DNA of 48,957 nt from NCBI RefSeq assembly GCF_001422405.1, contig NZ_LMMV01000001.1, forward strand, positions 1,148,235 to 1,197,191, written 5' to 3'. The stretch's first letter is position 1. Each line of letters starts with the position of its first letter. The position numbers and the translations under genes were made by a program. Below the pieces are notes generated by a model that saw nothing but the letters and a program-made list of their open reading frames with translations, ran no database searches and was not told the origin of the DNA. This DNA is from Pseudorhodoferax sp. Leaf267 (lineage in GTDB: Bacteria; Pseudomonadota; Gammaproteobacteria; Burkholderiales; Burkholderiaceae_C). Shown piece by piece: positions 20,314 through 29,650 of this stretch.

Positions 20314-21293
20314 CAGTGTCCCCCGCCCTGGCCGAGGCGCAAACGCGGGTCGACCGCGAAGTACAGCAGGTCGACGATCAAATTGATGGTGACGAAGATG
20401 AGTGCGATCAGGCACAGGTAGGCGGCCATGACCGGGATGTCGGCGAAGGTGACGGCCTGGATGAACAGCAGGCCCATGCCGGGCCACTGGAACACGGTCT
20501 CGGTGATGATGGAGAACGCGATCAGCGTACCCAACTGCAGCCCGGTGATGGTGATGACGGGCACCAGCGTGTTCTTCAGTGCATGTCCGAAGTGGATGGC
20601 ACGGTCCGACAGGCCACGCGCCCGCGCGAACTTGATGTAGTCGGTGCGCAGCACCTCCAGCATCTCGGCGCGCACCAGCCGCATGATCAGCGTGAGCTGG
20701 AATACGGCCAGCGTGATGGCCGGCAGCAGGATGTGGTGCCAGCCCTTGGGTGTCAGCAGGCCGGTGCTCCACCAGCCGAGCTGAATGGTCTCGCCTCGGC
20801 CAAAGCTCGGGAACCAGCCGAGCCAGACGGCGAACACCAGGATCAGCAGGATGCCGATCAGGAAGGTGGGCAAGGAGACACCCAGCAGCGACAGCGTCAT
20901 CAACACCTGGCTCATGAAGCCGCCACGCCTGAGCGCCGCGTAGACACCTGCCGGCACGCCGATCAACAGCGCGATCAAGGCGGCGACCAGCGAGAGTTCG
21001 AGTGTGGCCGGGAAGCGCTCGGCGATCAGGCGCGAGACCTTGGCGCCCTGGCGCAACGACAGGCCGAACTCGCCATGCGCGGCGTTGTAGAGGAAGTGCC
21101 AGAACTGCACGATGAAGGGCTTGTCCAGCCCCAGCGCTTCGCGCAGCTCACGGATCTGGTCGGGTGTCGCGTCCTGCCCCAGCAGGAACACGACCGGATC
21201 GCCCACGTATTGGAACAACAGGAACGCGATGAAGGCCACGGCGACCATCACGACCACGGCCTGCAGCAGGCGACGAAGAATGAATGCAAACAT
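20313..21293 (-). CDS. Peptide-type ABC importer permease (DppB-like)
   Basis: A 326-residue inner-membrane permease with the OppB N-terminal helix (FILRRLLQAVVVMVAVAFIAFLLF), the long periplasmic loop containing GEFGLSLRQGAKVSRLIAERFPATLEL, and the coupling motif DYIKFARARGLSDRAIHFGHALKNTLVP. About six transmembrane helices. It follows the first binding-protein gene after a 77-base spacer with a strong hairpin and is coupled to the M20 hydrolase gene. It forms a heterodimer with the DppC-like permease. Confidence 0.94.
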   Translation of the reverse strand: MFAFILRRLLQAVVVMVAVAFIAFLLFQYVGDPVVFLLGQDATPDQIRELREALGLDKPFIVQFWHFLYNAAHGEFGLSLRQGAKVSRLIAERFPATLELSLVAALIALLIGVPAGVYAALRRGGFMSQVLMTLSLLGVSLPTFLIGILLILVFAVWLGWFPSFGRGETIQLGWWSTGLLTPKGWHHILLPAITLAVFQLTLIMRLVRAEMLEVLRTDYIKFARARGLSDRAIHFGHALKNTLVPVITITGLQLGTLIAFSIITETVFQWPGMGLLFIQAVTFADIPVMAAYLCLIALIFVTINLIVDLLYFAVDPRLRLGQGGGH

Positions 21294-21332
21294 CAGGGTG
21301 GGAAGGTCTTAGGGAGCCGGGGCGGCGGACAA

Positions 21333-21364
21333 GCCGGGTGACGGGCCGGCGCCCGTCACCCGGC
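21333..21364 (-). other. Strong intercistronic hairpin in the importer operon
   Basis: A perfect 14-base-pair GC-rich inverted repeat (21333-21346 with 21351-21364) around a CGGC loop. It lies just after the stop of the binding-protein gene and before the permease gene on the minus strand. There is no T-tract on that strand, so read-through is expected. Such hairpins protect the 3' end of the upstream message and keep binding-protein levels above permease levels. Confidence 0.6.
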
Positions 21365-21370
21365 CCGGGC

Positions 21371-22948
21371 TCAGTTGACCTTGATCAGGCGCCAGTCGAG
21401 GCGATTGTCGGCGCGGTGCACGACCTCGATGTTCTTCTTCATGGCCCAGGGGATGACCTGGTTGTACAGCGGCAGGTAGGCCACGTCCTCGTGCGACAGG
21501 ATCAAGGCCTTCTCGATCAGTTCGTTGCGGTTCTTGAGGTCGGTCTCGACCTTGGTGCGCTCGATCAGTGCGTCCATCTGCGGGTTGGAGTAACGGCCCA
21601 CGTTGTAGTTGCCGTCACCACCGGCGCCCACCGAGCGCACCAGCGACTGCAGGCTGTACAGCGCATCGAAGGTGGGCACGCCCCAGCCCAGCATGTAAAT
21701 GCTGGCTTCGTAGCGCTGGATCATCGGGAAGTAGGTCACCAGCGGCAGCGTGCGCAGCTTGGCCTTGATGCCGGCGCGCGCCCACATGGCGGTGATGGCC
21801 TGGCACACGGCTTCGTCGTTGATGTAGCGGTTGTTCGGGCACGCGAAATCGACCTCGAAGCCCTGCGGGTAGCCGGCGTCGGCCAGCAGCTTTTGCGCGG
21901 CGGCCACGTCGTAGGGCCAGCGCGCGTCGGCCTTCTTGGTCCAGCCGTTGACTTGCGGCGAGATCAGCGTGCCGGTGGCCTGGCCCAGGCCGCGCATGGT
22001 CACGCGCTGGATGGCGTTGATGTCGATGGCCTGGTACAGCGCCTTGCGCACGCGCACGTCCTTCAAGGGGTTTTTGCCCTTGACGCTGGAGCCTGGCAGC
22101 TCGTCGCGGAACTGGTCCATGCCGAGGAAGATGGTGCGGTTTTCCGCCCCGTCCATCACCTTCATGGCCGGGTCGGCGCGCAACCGGCCCAGGTCCTGCG
22201 GGCCGGGGTCGAGCACGAAGTCAGTCTCGCCCGACAGCAGCGCGGCCAGGCGCGTGGGCGCCGATTTGATCGGCGTGTAGACGATCTCGGTCACGTTGCT
22301 CGGATTCTTGCCCCAGTAGTTGGGGTTGCTCACGAGCACCAGGCGCTGGTCGGGCTGCCAGTCCTTGACCATGTAGGGGCCGGTGCCCATGGCGTTGCGG
22401 TGCGCGAAGGTTTCCTCGGGCGTCTTGATGTCCTTGGGCTCGACAGACTTGTTCTTCTCAGCCCAGGCTTTGCTCATGATGCGCAGCTCCGTGAGCTGGT
22501 TGATCAGCGTCGGCGTGGGCGCCTTGAGCAGGATGTCCACGGTGTTGGCATCGACCTTCACGACCTTGTCGATGCCCTGCGCGAACACGGCGTAGTTGGA
22601 GGTCTTGGACATCGAGCGCGTGATCGAGAAGACCACGTCGTCGGCCGTCAACGGAGAACCGTCGCTGAACTTCACGCCGCTGCGCAGTGTGAAGCGCACC
22701 TGCGTCGGCGAGATGTTGGTCCAGCTCGTGGCCAGCTGCGCTTCAGGCTTGAAGGTCTTGCTGTTGTAGTAGACCAGGGCTTCATAGATCGCCGCGTGCA
22801 CGCCGTTGCCCAATGCATTGTTTTGCGAGTGGATGTCCAGCGTCGGGATGTCGCTGGCACTGGACCACTTGAAGGTCTTGGCCTGTGCCACCGAACCGAG
22901 CGCCAGCACCGTCATCGCACCGGCACACATCAAAGCAATCTTTCGCAT
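21371..22948 (-). CDS. Extracellular solute-binding protein, family 5 (first gene of operon)
   Basis: A 525-residue periplasmic binding protein of the DppA/OppA type. The signal peptide MRKIALMCAGAMTVLALGS ends near AQAKT at about residue 23. Typical segments are SASDIPTLDIHSQNN, YEALVYYN, LRSGVKFSDGSPLTADDVVFSITRS, MGTGPYMVKDW and LLADAGYPQGFEVDFACPNN. I use the ATG at 22948; an in-frame extension to 22978 would put a charged stretch before the signal peptide. It leads the leftward operon of binding protein, DppB, M20 hydrolase, binding protein, DppC, DppD, DppF, and its promoter should lie in 22949-23048, where I see no clear boxes. Confidence 0.94.
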   Translation of the reverse strand: MRKIALMCAGAMTVLALGSVAQAKTFKWSSASDIPTLDIHSQNNALGNGVHAAIYEALVYYNSKTFKPEAQLATSWTNISPTQVRFTLRSGVKFSDGSPLTADDVVFSITRSMSKTSNYAVFAQGIDKVVKVDANTVDILLKAPTPTLINQLTELRIMSKAWAEKNKSVEPKDIKTPEETFAHRNAMGTGPYMVKDWQPDQRLVLVSNPNYWGKNPSNVTEIVYTPIKSAPTRLAALLSGETDFVLDPGPQDLGRLRADPAMKVMDGAENRTIFLGMDQFRDELPGSSVKGKNPLKDVRVRKALYQAIDINAIQRVTMRGLGQATGTLISPQVNGWTKKADARWPYDVAAAQKLLADAGYPQGFEVDFACPNNRYINDEAVCQAITAMWARAGIKAKLRTLPLVTYFPMIQRYEASIYMLGWGVPTFDALYSLQSLVRSVGAGGDGNYNVGRYSNPQMDALIERTKVETDLKNRNELIEKALILSHEDVAYLPLYNQVIPWAMKKNIEVVHRADNRLDWRLIKVN

Positions 22949-23048
22949 AAGCGGTCTCTCAAGAAATGGAGATTCCACTATGCAACAAACGCGCCAGAGC
23001 AGGCAGCCGGAGTTTCCCCATGGACCATGGGGGCAGCCGAGGCGGCGG

Positions 23049-23822
23049 TCAGGGCGTCCGCATGCTGGCCGGCAGCATGCGCAGCGGGCCGTACCAGGCC
23101 TGCGTCGTGGAGCGCGTGTTATCCGAGTCGGTCATGATGCCGACGGCGATCAGCGCGCCGGGCTTTTCGCCATAAGCCCGCACGAAGTCGGCGCGGATGT
23201 CCTGCTGGTAGTCGACCCACTGCCCCAGCCGATCGGCGCCGGACTCGACGACCAGCTTGCGAATGCGGTCGGTGCGCGGGTTGTGGATCACGCTGCCCGC
23301 CTGCCGCTCGTTGCACCACACGTACATCAGCGTGGCATAGGGCATGTCTTCGCCCGTGAGCATGCGGGCCATCTCGGAGAGCATGGCGTTCTTGGACGAG
23401 AACTTGCTGCGGTCGCCATCGAAGGCCAGCACCACGCGCACCGGGGCGTCGTCGGCGTCGCGCAGCGCCATGTCTGACCCGGCCATCAAGGCTGGCACCA
23501 TCCACGAAAACCGCAGTTGCCCCAGGTCGTCCGGCTTCACGTGCACCTGCTTGCGCAGCATGCTGGCCGACGACACGGCCGTGACCGCCATCGCCTGACG
23601 GCCATCGACAAATGCTGGCTTGAACTCGGTGGCCCGCTTGCCCGGCAGCGGCATGTGCTGCCAGGGCTTGGCATCCAACTGCGGCAGCGATGCCTTGGCC
23701 CAGGGGGTCTGGACCACGGGGTCCACGGCAAGGAGCGGCTCGGCCTCGTCCTGCGCCTGCCATGACGCACAACCCACCAATCCCAGGCACAGGCAGACAC
23801 CCGGCACGAAGCGCATCAACAT
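23049..23822 (-). CDS. DUF3047-family lipoprotein
   Basis: A 257-residue predicted lipoprotein. The N-terminus is a short hydrophobic signal with a lipobox LVGC (cysteine at about residue 18), followed by ASWQAQDEAEP. The body matches the DUF3047 family: LRFSWMVPAL, VRVVLAFDGD, ATLMYVWCNERQAGSVIHNPRTDRIRKLVVESG, and the closing VGIMTDSDNTRSTTQAWYGPLRML. The fold is probably a carbohydrate-binding-like beta sandwich; function is not established. I chose the ATG at 23822; a TTG at 23849 would add nine residues. It stands alone between the importer operon and the porin terminator. Confidence 0.8.
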   Translation of the reverse strand: MLMRFVPGVCLCLGLVGCASWQAQDEAEPLLAVDPVVQTPWAKASLPQLDAKPWQHMPLPGKRATEFKPAFVDGRQAMAVTAVSSASMLRKQVHVKPDDLGQLRFSWMVPALMAGSDMALRDADDAPVRVVLAFDGDRSKFSSKNAMLSEMARMLTGEDMPYATLMYVWCNERQAGSVIHNPRTDRIRKLVVESGADRLGQWVDYQQDIRADFVRAYGEKPGALIAVGIMTDSDNTRSTTQAWYGPLRMLPASMRTP

Positions 23823-23850
23823 GGATTTCAAGAAACTCTCCAGACGCAAG

Positions 23851-23881
23851 AAAGCCGCCGGTCTTTCGACGCGGCGGCTTT
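23851..23881 (-). terminator. Terminator downstream of the porin gene
   Basis: On the minus strand the order is porin stop, a 41-base spacer, then the inverted repeat AAAGCCGCC/GGCGGCTTT (23851-23859 with 23873-23881) and a short pyrimidine run. A's and T's flank both sides, so it may work in either direction. Confidence 0.7.
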
Positions 23882-23922
23882 GAACGTTTGCATCGCAAGG
23901 CTGCCCTCAGGCAGCTTCGCCA

Positions 23923-24987
23923 TTAGAACGTATGGACAACTCCCAGGCCGACGGCGTAGGGGTTGGAGGGTGCAGCAGCGCGAACAGCGGAAGCCGCGAC
24001 TGCGTTCTGGTCATAGCCCTTCACGAAGTCGACGTACACGCGGGTACGCTTGGACAGCGCATAGTTGGCAAACAGTTCCAGTGCCTTGATGTCTGCATCG
24101 GTGTTGCGTGCGTACTGAACGCCCACGTTGGCTGCGCCCAGGGGAGCAACGACGCCCACAGTCCAACCCTTGCCGCCAGCGTTCTGGCCACCGTTACCGG
24201 CGGTGCCGTTGGAGAACGTGTTGTAGCCGTCGATACCTTCGGCTTCACGACGGTTGTACGTTGCAGCGATCTTCACCACGCTCAGGTCGTAGCTGGCGCC
24301 GATGGCGTAAGCAGTGCGAAGGCCTTCACGCTGCTTCGTTTCAGCGATTGCGCTGACAGACAGAGGACCGTTGGCAAAGGTTGCACCCAGGCTGTAACGG
24401 TTCTTGGCCGTGTCAGGAACACCAACGCCTTGCACGCCGCCTTCGTCACCCTTGGGGGTGAAGCCGGCACGCACCACCACGCCGCCGAAGTTCGGCGAAG
24501 CGTATTGGATCTGGCTGCTACGACGCGAGGAACCGTACCAGGTCACAGCGCTGATACCGGCGCGGTCCAGGGCGGAAGAGTACGACGTGCCGTTGAAGTC
24601 ATAGGCGCCCATCACCTTGGCACCGATGGACGAGGAACGACCCAGCTGGATGGCACCGAAGCTGCCGCTTTCCAGGCCGACCCAGGCTTCACGGCTGAAC
24701 GCCAGCGAAGTGCCACCGGTCGACAGATCCAGACCGCCGGTTTGCAGGTTGAAGTTGGCCTTCAGACCGCCGCCCAGATCTTCCGTGCCGCGAAAGCCGA
24801 TCACGGAGGTGCTGTTGAAGCCGTCGGGGGTGCCGCCATAGCCTGCGTCACCGTTGTTCAGGCCCCACTTGCCGTCCTTCAGCTTGCCCACACCAATGTC
24901 CAGCACGCCGTACAGGGTGACGGACGACTGAGCCATGGCAGCGCCGGAAGCAGCCAGCACGGCCAAAGCGATCAGGGTTTTTTTCAT
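23923..24987 (-). CDS. Outer-membrane porin, Omp32-type (Gram-negative porin family)
   Basis: A 354-residue trimeric beta-barrel porin. The signal peptide MKKTLIALAVLAASGAAMA is followed by the mature start QSSVTLYGVLDIGVG, the hallmark of betaproteobacterial porins. Further landmarks are GFRGTEDLGGGLKANFNLQTG (strands and loop), FSREAWVGLESGSFGAIQLGR, the constriction-loop region and the C-terminal GLGVVHTF, whose final phenylalanine is the outer-membrane assembly signal. It belongs to the anion-selective Omp32 group of Comamonadaceae by appearance. A GGAG sequence precedes the ATG. Codon choice is more biased than its neighbours, in keeping with high expression. Monocistronic, with its own terminator. 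Confidence 0.96.
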   Translation of the reverse strand: MKKTLIALAVLAASGAAMAQSSVTLYGVLDIGVGKLKDGKWGLNNGDAGYGGTPDGFNSTSVIGFRGTEDLGGGLKANFNLQTGGLDLSTGGTSLAFSREAWVGLESGSFGAIQLGRSSSIGAKVMGAYDFNGTSYSSALDRAGISAVTWYGSSRRSSQIQYASPNFGGVVVRAGFTPKGDEGGVQGVGVPDTAKNRYSLGATFANGPLSVSAIAETKQREGLRTAYAIGASYDLSVVKIAATYNRREAEGIDGYNTFSNGTAGNGGQNAGGKGWTVGVVAPLGAANVGVQYARNTDADIKALELFANYALSKRTRVYVDFVKGYDQNAVAASAVRAAAPSNPYAVGLGVVHTF

Positions 24988-25275
24988 TGCGAGATTCTCC
25001 AAGGTTAAACATAGGGCTCCGGCTCGAAGAGACCGCATCGTGCTTCAGCACTTTTGTTCGATCTCGCCGGAGGCCCGGGCCAACCTCCTTTTGGGAAGTT
25101 GGGCTTATTGCACCAGAGCCGGTGACCTTAAGCAAAAGAAATAGCCGAACTTCCACTTTTTCGTTGCATGACTACAACATGCAGCATGCCGGCGCCGAAG
25201 ATTGGCAAAGCCTGCGGAAAGCGGCGGAACGGGCGCCAAACCTATACTGACTTTTTCAAGCTGACATGGGCTGGC
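24988..25275. promoter_or_regulatory. Divergent porin/coq7 control region
   Basis: 288 bp without a gene. On the plus side TATACT at 25243-25248 is a good -10 box for coq7, placing the transcript start about 20 bases before the ATG at 25276. On the minus side the porin has a leader that includes AAAAGGAGG and a GC-rich fold; a weak promoter pair (TTGCTT, 17 bases, TGCAAT) can be read around 25107-25135. The region is much richer in A and T than the coding DNA. Confidence 0.4.
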
Positions 25276-25893
25276 ATGGACCGTCTACTGAGCACTGCCG
25301 ACGCGGCACTGAGAACCTTGTTCGCGCGCCCGCGCGCCAGCCGCATCTGCCCGACGCTGCCCGCCGAACAGGGCGTGCTGGACGCGCAGGACAGGCAGCT
25401 GTCCGGCGCCCTGATGCGGGTCAACCATGTGGGCGAGGTGTGCGCGCAGGCGCTCTACACAGGTCAGGCCCTGGCGACCCGGGACCCAGGCCTGAAGGCG
25501 CACTACGAGGCCGCCGGTCTGGAAGAGACGGACCACCTCGCCTGGACGGCGGAACGGTTGGAAGAGCTCGGCGCACGGCCCTCCTTGCTGAATCCGCTCT
25601 GGTATGCCGGCGCCTTCGCGCTCGGATTTGCTGCCGGCAAGGTCAGCGACAAGGTCAGTTTGGGCTTCGTGGTGGAAACCGAGAAGCAGGTGGCCGCCCA
25701 CCTGGACAGCCACCTGGAGCGCCTGCCCCGCGACGATCAGGCTTCCCGCGCCATCGTGGCGCAGATGCGCGATGACGAACTGCGCCATGCGCGTGAAGCC
25801 GAGGCAGCCGGGGCCGTGCGGTTGCCGGCACCGGTGCGCGGCATCATGCGCGCCGCGGCCAAGGTGATGACCACGACGGCGCACCGCATTTGA
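25276..25893 (+). CDS. coq7: 5-demethoxyubiquinol (DMQ) hydroxylase Coq7
   Basis: Di-iron monooxygenase that hydroxylates demethoxyubiquinone in ubiquinone synthesis, peripheral to the inner membrane. The 205-residue protein keeps the ferritin-like ligands: E54 in [17 protein letters not shown]84 and H87 in [10 protein letters not shown]136 in [12 protein letters not shown], and E168/H171 in [12 protein letters not shown]. The central hydrophobic stretch [14 protein letters not shown] suits membrane association. I start at the ATG at 25276 ([13 protein letters not shown]); the in-frame extension upstream crosses the -10 box and has no family similarity. Betaproteobacteria often use Coq7 in place of UbiF, which fits the host. 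Confidence 0.95.
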   Translation: MDRLLSTADAALRTLFARPRASRICPTLPAEQGVLDAQDRQLSGALMRVNHVGEVCAQALYTGQALATRDPGLKAHYEAAGLEETDHLAWTAERLEELGARPSLLNPLWYAGAFALGFAAGKVSDKVSLGFVVETEKQVAAHLDSHLERLPRDDQASRAIVAQMRDDELRHAREAEAAGAVRLPAPVRGIMRAAAKVMTTTAHRI

Positions 25894-25918
25894 GCAGCCG
25901 CCCCGGAGGCGCCGCCTG

Positions 25919-26368
25919 TCAGGCGTCCTGGAGTTCGAAGCTCGTGGTGATCTCGGCGGTCTTGCCCAGCATCACCGTCGCCGAACAATATTTGTCGTGG
26001 CTCATCGCAATGGCGCGCTCGACCGCAGCCGCAGGCAGCTCCTTGCCGCTCACGGTAAAGTGCATGTGGATCTTCGTGAAGACCTTGGGGTCGGTTTCGG
26101 CCCGCTCTGCACTGAGCTTGACCGAGCAAGTGCGCACCTGGTGGCGACCCCGCTTGAGGATCAGCACCACGTCGTAGGCCGTGCAGCCGCCAGCACCTGC
26201 CAGCAACGTCTCCATGGGCCGGGGCGCGAAATTGCGTCCGCCGTTTTCCGGCTTTGCGGCGTCCGGAGCGCCATCCATCGCCAAGACATGCCCGCTGCCC
26301 GTTTCGGCCACGAAACCCATGCCGGACTGGGTGCCGGCGGAGCCGGTCCAACTGACTGTGCATTCCAT
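25919..26368 (-). CDS. OsmC-family protein (YhfA-like)
   Basis: A 149-residue OsmC/Ohr-superfamily protein. The two reactive cysteines are present: C62 in AGAGGCTAYDVVLIL and C128 in SHDKYCSATVML, with the conserved glutamate in RPMETLLAG. Members reduce organic hydroperoxides or serve as redox-related proteins of unknown substrate; the GCTAYDVV form is nearer the YhfA branch than Ohr. No signal peptide. It is convergent with coq7, with a 25-base gap, and divergent from the small RNA/ilvA region. A role in peroxide protection is inference. Confidence 0.9.
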   Translation of the reverse strand: MECTVSWTGSAGTQSGMGFVAETGSGHVLAMDGAPDAAKPENGGRNFAPRPMETLLAGAGGCTAYDVVLILKRGRHQVRTCSVKLSAERAETDPKVFTKIHMHFTVSGKELPAAAVERAIAMSHDKYCSATVMLGKTAEITTSFELQDA

Positions 26369-26476
26369 CCTGTCTGCTCCTGCATCACGAACGCTTTTGC
26401 GCTGTGAATATGACTAATATTTCACGAAAACCAGTAGCATCTCCGCACTAATGCTGCGACGCACAAAAAAGCTGGC

Positions 26477-26482
26477 TATACT
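26477..26482 (+). promoter_or_regulatory. -10 box of the candidate small RNA
   Basis: TATACT matches the sigma-70 -10 consensus at five of six positions, in an A/T-rich stretch. The best -35 at 17 bases is weak (CTGCGA at 26454). It lies just upstream of a compact row of three hairpins. Confidence 0.5.
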
Positions 26483-26487
26483 GAATC

Positions 26488-26577
26488 CATCGCATCCAAC
26501 GGGATGCACCGATTGTCTCCTCCACCCTCCGAAAAGGTGGATTAGCCTCCGGGTCGCAAGACCCGGGGGCTTTTTTC
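26488..26577 (+). ncRNA. Candidate three-hairpin small RNA with anti-SD-like motifs
   Basis: About 90 nt can be read as one structured transcript. Hairpin 1: GCATCC/GGATGC (26492-26497 and 26502-26507). Then a single-stranded stretch ending GTCTCC, running into hairpin 2: TCCACC/GGTGGA (26521-26526 and 26536-26541) with loop CTCCGAAAA. Hairpin 3 is an 11-base-pair terminator with a GCAA tetraloop followed by six T's. The sequence CTCCTCC at 26517-26523 is complementary to a strong Shine-Dalgarno sequence and a further CTCC lies in loop 2. It is upstream of ilvA, but the only small frame inside (ATG at 26504, 13 codons) has no run of branched-chain amino acid codons, so attenuation of ilvA looks unlikely. 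Prediction from structure only. Confidence 0.55.
26545..26577 (+). terminator. Strong intrinsic terminator before ilvA
   Basis: An 11-base-pair stem with one G-T pair (26545-26555 with 26560-26570), GCAA tetraloop, and TTTTTTCTT at 26571-26579. It ends the candidate small RNA and isolates ilvA from upstream transcription. Confidence 0.9.
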
Positions 26578-26671
26578 TTGGCGGCATCTCAGGCGGGGCG
26601 CCTCAAGCCGTGGCTCTATCATCCGCGGTCGTTCACCGCTGCGTCGCGCCATGCGACCTCCCGTTCCCACC

Positions 26672-28258
<1,587 letters not shown>

Positions 28259-28262
28259 CGCC

Positions 28263-29069
28263 ATGCAGGGCGTGCGCCACTTCCTGCTCGCGCTGCAATT
28301 CTTCACCCGCGTGCCGGTCACGGGCCGGCTGGCGGCCTGGGTCGGCTTCAGCCCCACGATGCTGCGTTCGGCCGCGGCGCACTTCCCCGGCGTCGGCTGG
28401 CTGGTCGCCGGCGTGGCATGCGCCGTCGCAGCCGTGCTGTGGCACGCGCTGCCCGTCGGCGGCCAGGCGCCCCTCGCCGTGGCGGCATTGAGCACTGTCG
28501 CCACCGTGCTGCTGACCGGCGGCTTCCACGAAGACGGCCTGGCCGATGTGGCAGACGGTCTGGGCGGCAGCCAGGACCGCGCGCGCGCGCTGGAGATCAT
28601 GAAGGACTCGCGCATCGGCGCATTCGGCGCCATGGCGCTGGTGCTGGGCTTGGTGACCAAGGTCGCGCTGCTCGCGGTGCTGGGCACGGCCGGCCTGGCG
28701 CCGCTGCTGGCGGCGCTGCTCGGAGCCCATGTGCTGTCGCGCTGGCTGCCGCTGCTGCTGCCGACGCTGCTGCCGCATGTGGGCGACACGGCGCGGTCCA
28801 AGAGCAAGCCGCTGGCCGACCAGGTCAGCCGGGGCAGCCTGCTGTGCGCGACGCTGTGGTGCCTGCCGGCGCTCTTGGCCGTGGCCTGGTGGCAGGGGCC
28901 GGCATTCAGCGTGGGCGCCAGCCTGGCCGCACTGCTCGCGGCCGGCTGGATGTTCCGACTGTTCCGGCGCCGCCTGCAGGGCTTCACGGGTGACTGCCTG
29001 GGCGCGACGCAGCAGGTTTGCGAGATCGCGTTCTACCTGGGTGCGGCGCTCGTGCTGGGCCGCACGTGA
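28263..29069 (+). CDS. cobS: Adenosylcobinamide-GDP ribazoletransferase
   Basis: Inner-membrane enzyme that joins adenosylcobinamide-GDP and alpha-ribazole in the last steps of cobalamin nucleotide-loop assembly (EC 2.7.8.26). The 268-residue protein has the family start LLALQFFTRVPV, the metal-binding motif FHEDGLADVADGLGG (about 94-108), DSRIGAFGAMALVL, and several hydrophobic helices. It is coupled to cobC (TGATG at 29067-29071). Other cobalamin genes are not in the window; these two could serve salvage of cobinamide or belong to a locus elsewhere. Confidence 0.95.
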   Translation: MQGVRHFLLALQFFTRVPVTGRLAAWVGFSPTMLRSAAAHFPGVGWLVAGVACAVAAVLWHALPVGGQAPLAVAALSTVATVLLTGGFHEDGLADVADGLGGSQDRARALEIMKDSRIGAFGAMALVLGLVTKVALLAVLGTAGLAPLLAALLGAHVLSRWLPLLLPTLLPHVGDTARSKSKPLADQVSRGSLLCATLWCLPALLAVAWWQGPAFSVGASLAALLAAGWMFRLFRRRLQGFTGDCLGATQQVCEIAFYLGAALVLGRT

Positions 29070-29650
29070 TGCAACTGTGGCTGGTGCGACACGCCGCGCT
29101 GCCGCAGGCCGCGGGCCTGTGCTATGGCGCCACCGACCTGGCGGCCGATGCGGCCCACACAGAAGCCACGGCCTTGCGGCTCGCTGCGCAATTGCCGCCG
29201 ATTGCGCGTGCTTGGTGCTCGCCGCTCCAGCGCTGCCGGGTGCTGGCGGACCGCCTGCAGGCATTGCAGCCTGGCCTGGCCATCGCCAGCGATGCGCGCC
29301 TGGCGGAGATGGACTTCGGCGCCTGGGAGTGCCAGCCCTGGGACGCCATCGGCGCCGCCGCGCTCGACGCCTGGACGGACGACTTCGCCGCCTACCGGCC
29401 CGGCGGCGGGGAATCTGTCGCGCAGCTGATGCAGCGCGTCGGCGCCGCGCTGCGCCACTGCGCGGCCATGCCCGCAGCCCATGGCCTGTGGATCACGCAT
29501 GCGGGGGTCATCAAGACCGCGCAGTGGCTGGCCAGCGGCCGGCCGCCCATTGCGCATGCGACCCAGTGGCCGCGCGAGAGCGTCGCGTTCGGCGCGTGGA
29601 CGGTGCTGGACCTGCCTACTGGCGGAACAGCGGCGGCAGCTCCAGCGTAG
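29069..29650 (+). CDS. cobC: Histidine phosphatase, probable alpha-ribazole-5'-phosphate phosphatase
   Basis: A 193-residue histidine phosphatase whose neighbour cobS points to CobC, which dephosphorylates alpha-ribazole 5'-phosphate or the finished cobalamin phosphate. The phosphorylated histidine is H8 in LVRHAALP (RHA in place of the usual RHG), and E80 in LAEMDFGAWE and H144 in WITHAGVIK complete the site. No signal peptide. The 3' end overlaps the convergent gspC gene by 35 bases. Phosphatases of this family are hard to tell apart by sequence, so the specific role rests on context. Confidence 0.85.
   Translation: MQLWLVRHAALPQAAGLCYGATDLAADAAHTEATALRLAAQLPPIARAWCSPLQRCRVLADRLQALQPGLAIASDARLAEMDFGAWECQPWDAIGAAALDAWTDDFAAYRPGGGESVAQLMQRVGAALRHCAAMPAAHGLWITHAGVIKTAQWLASGRPPIAHATQWPRESVAFGAWTVLDLPTGGTAAAAPA

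Noticed and set aside
25168..25275. N-terminal extension of coq7
   Set aside because: It runs across the probable -10 box and has no similarity to Coq7. The ATG at 25276 gives the normal start.
26504..26545. Leader peptide and attenuator for ilvA
   Set aside because: The 13-codon frame has no run of Ile, Val, Leu or Thr codons, and the terminator lacks a clear alternative antiterminator pairing with it.
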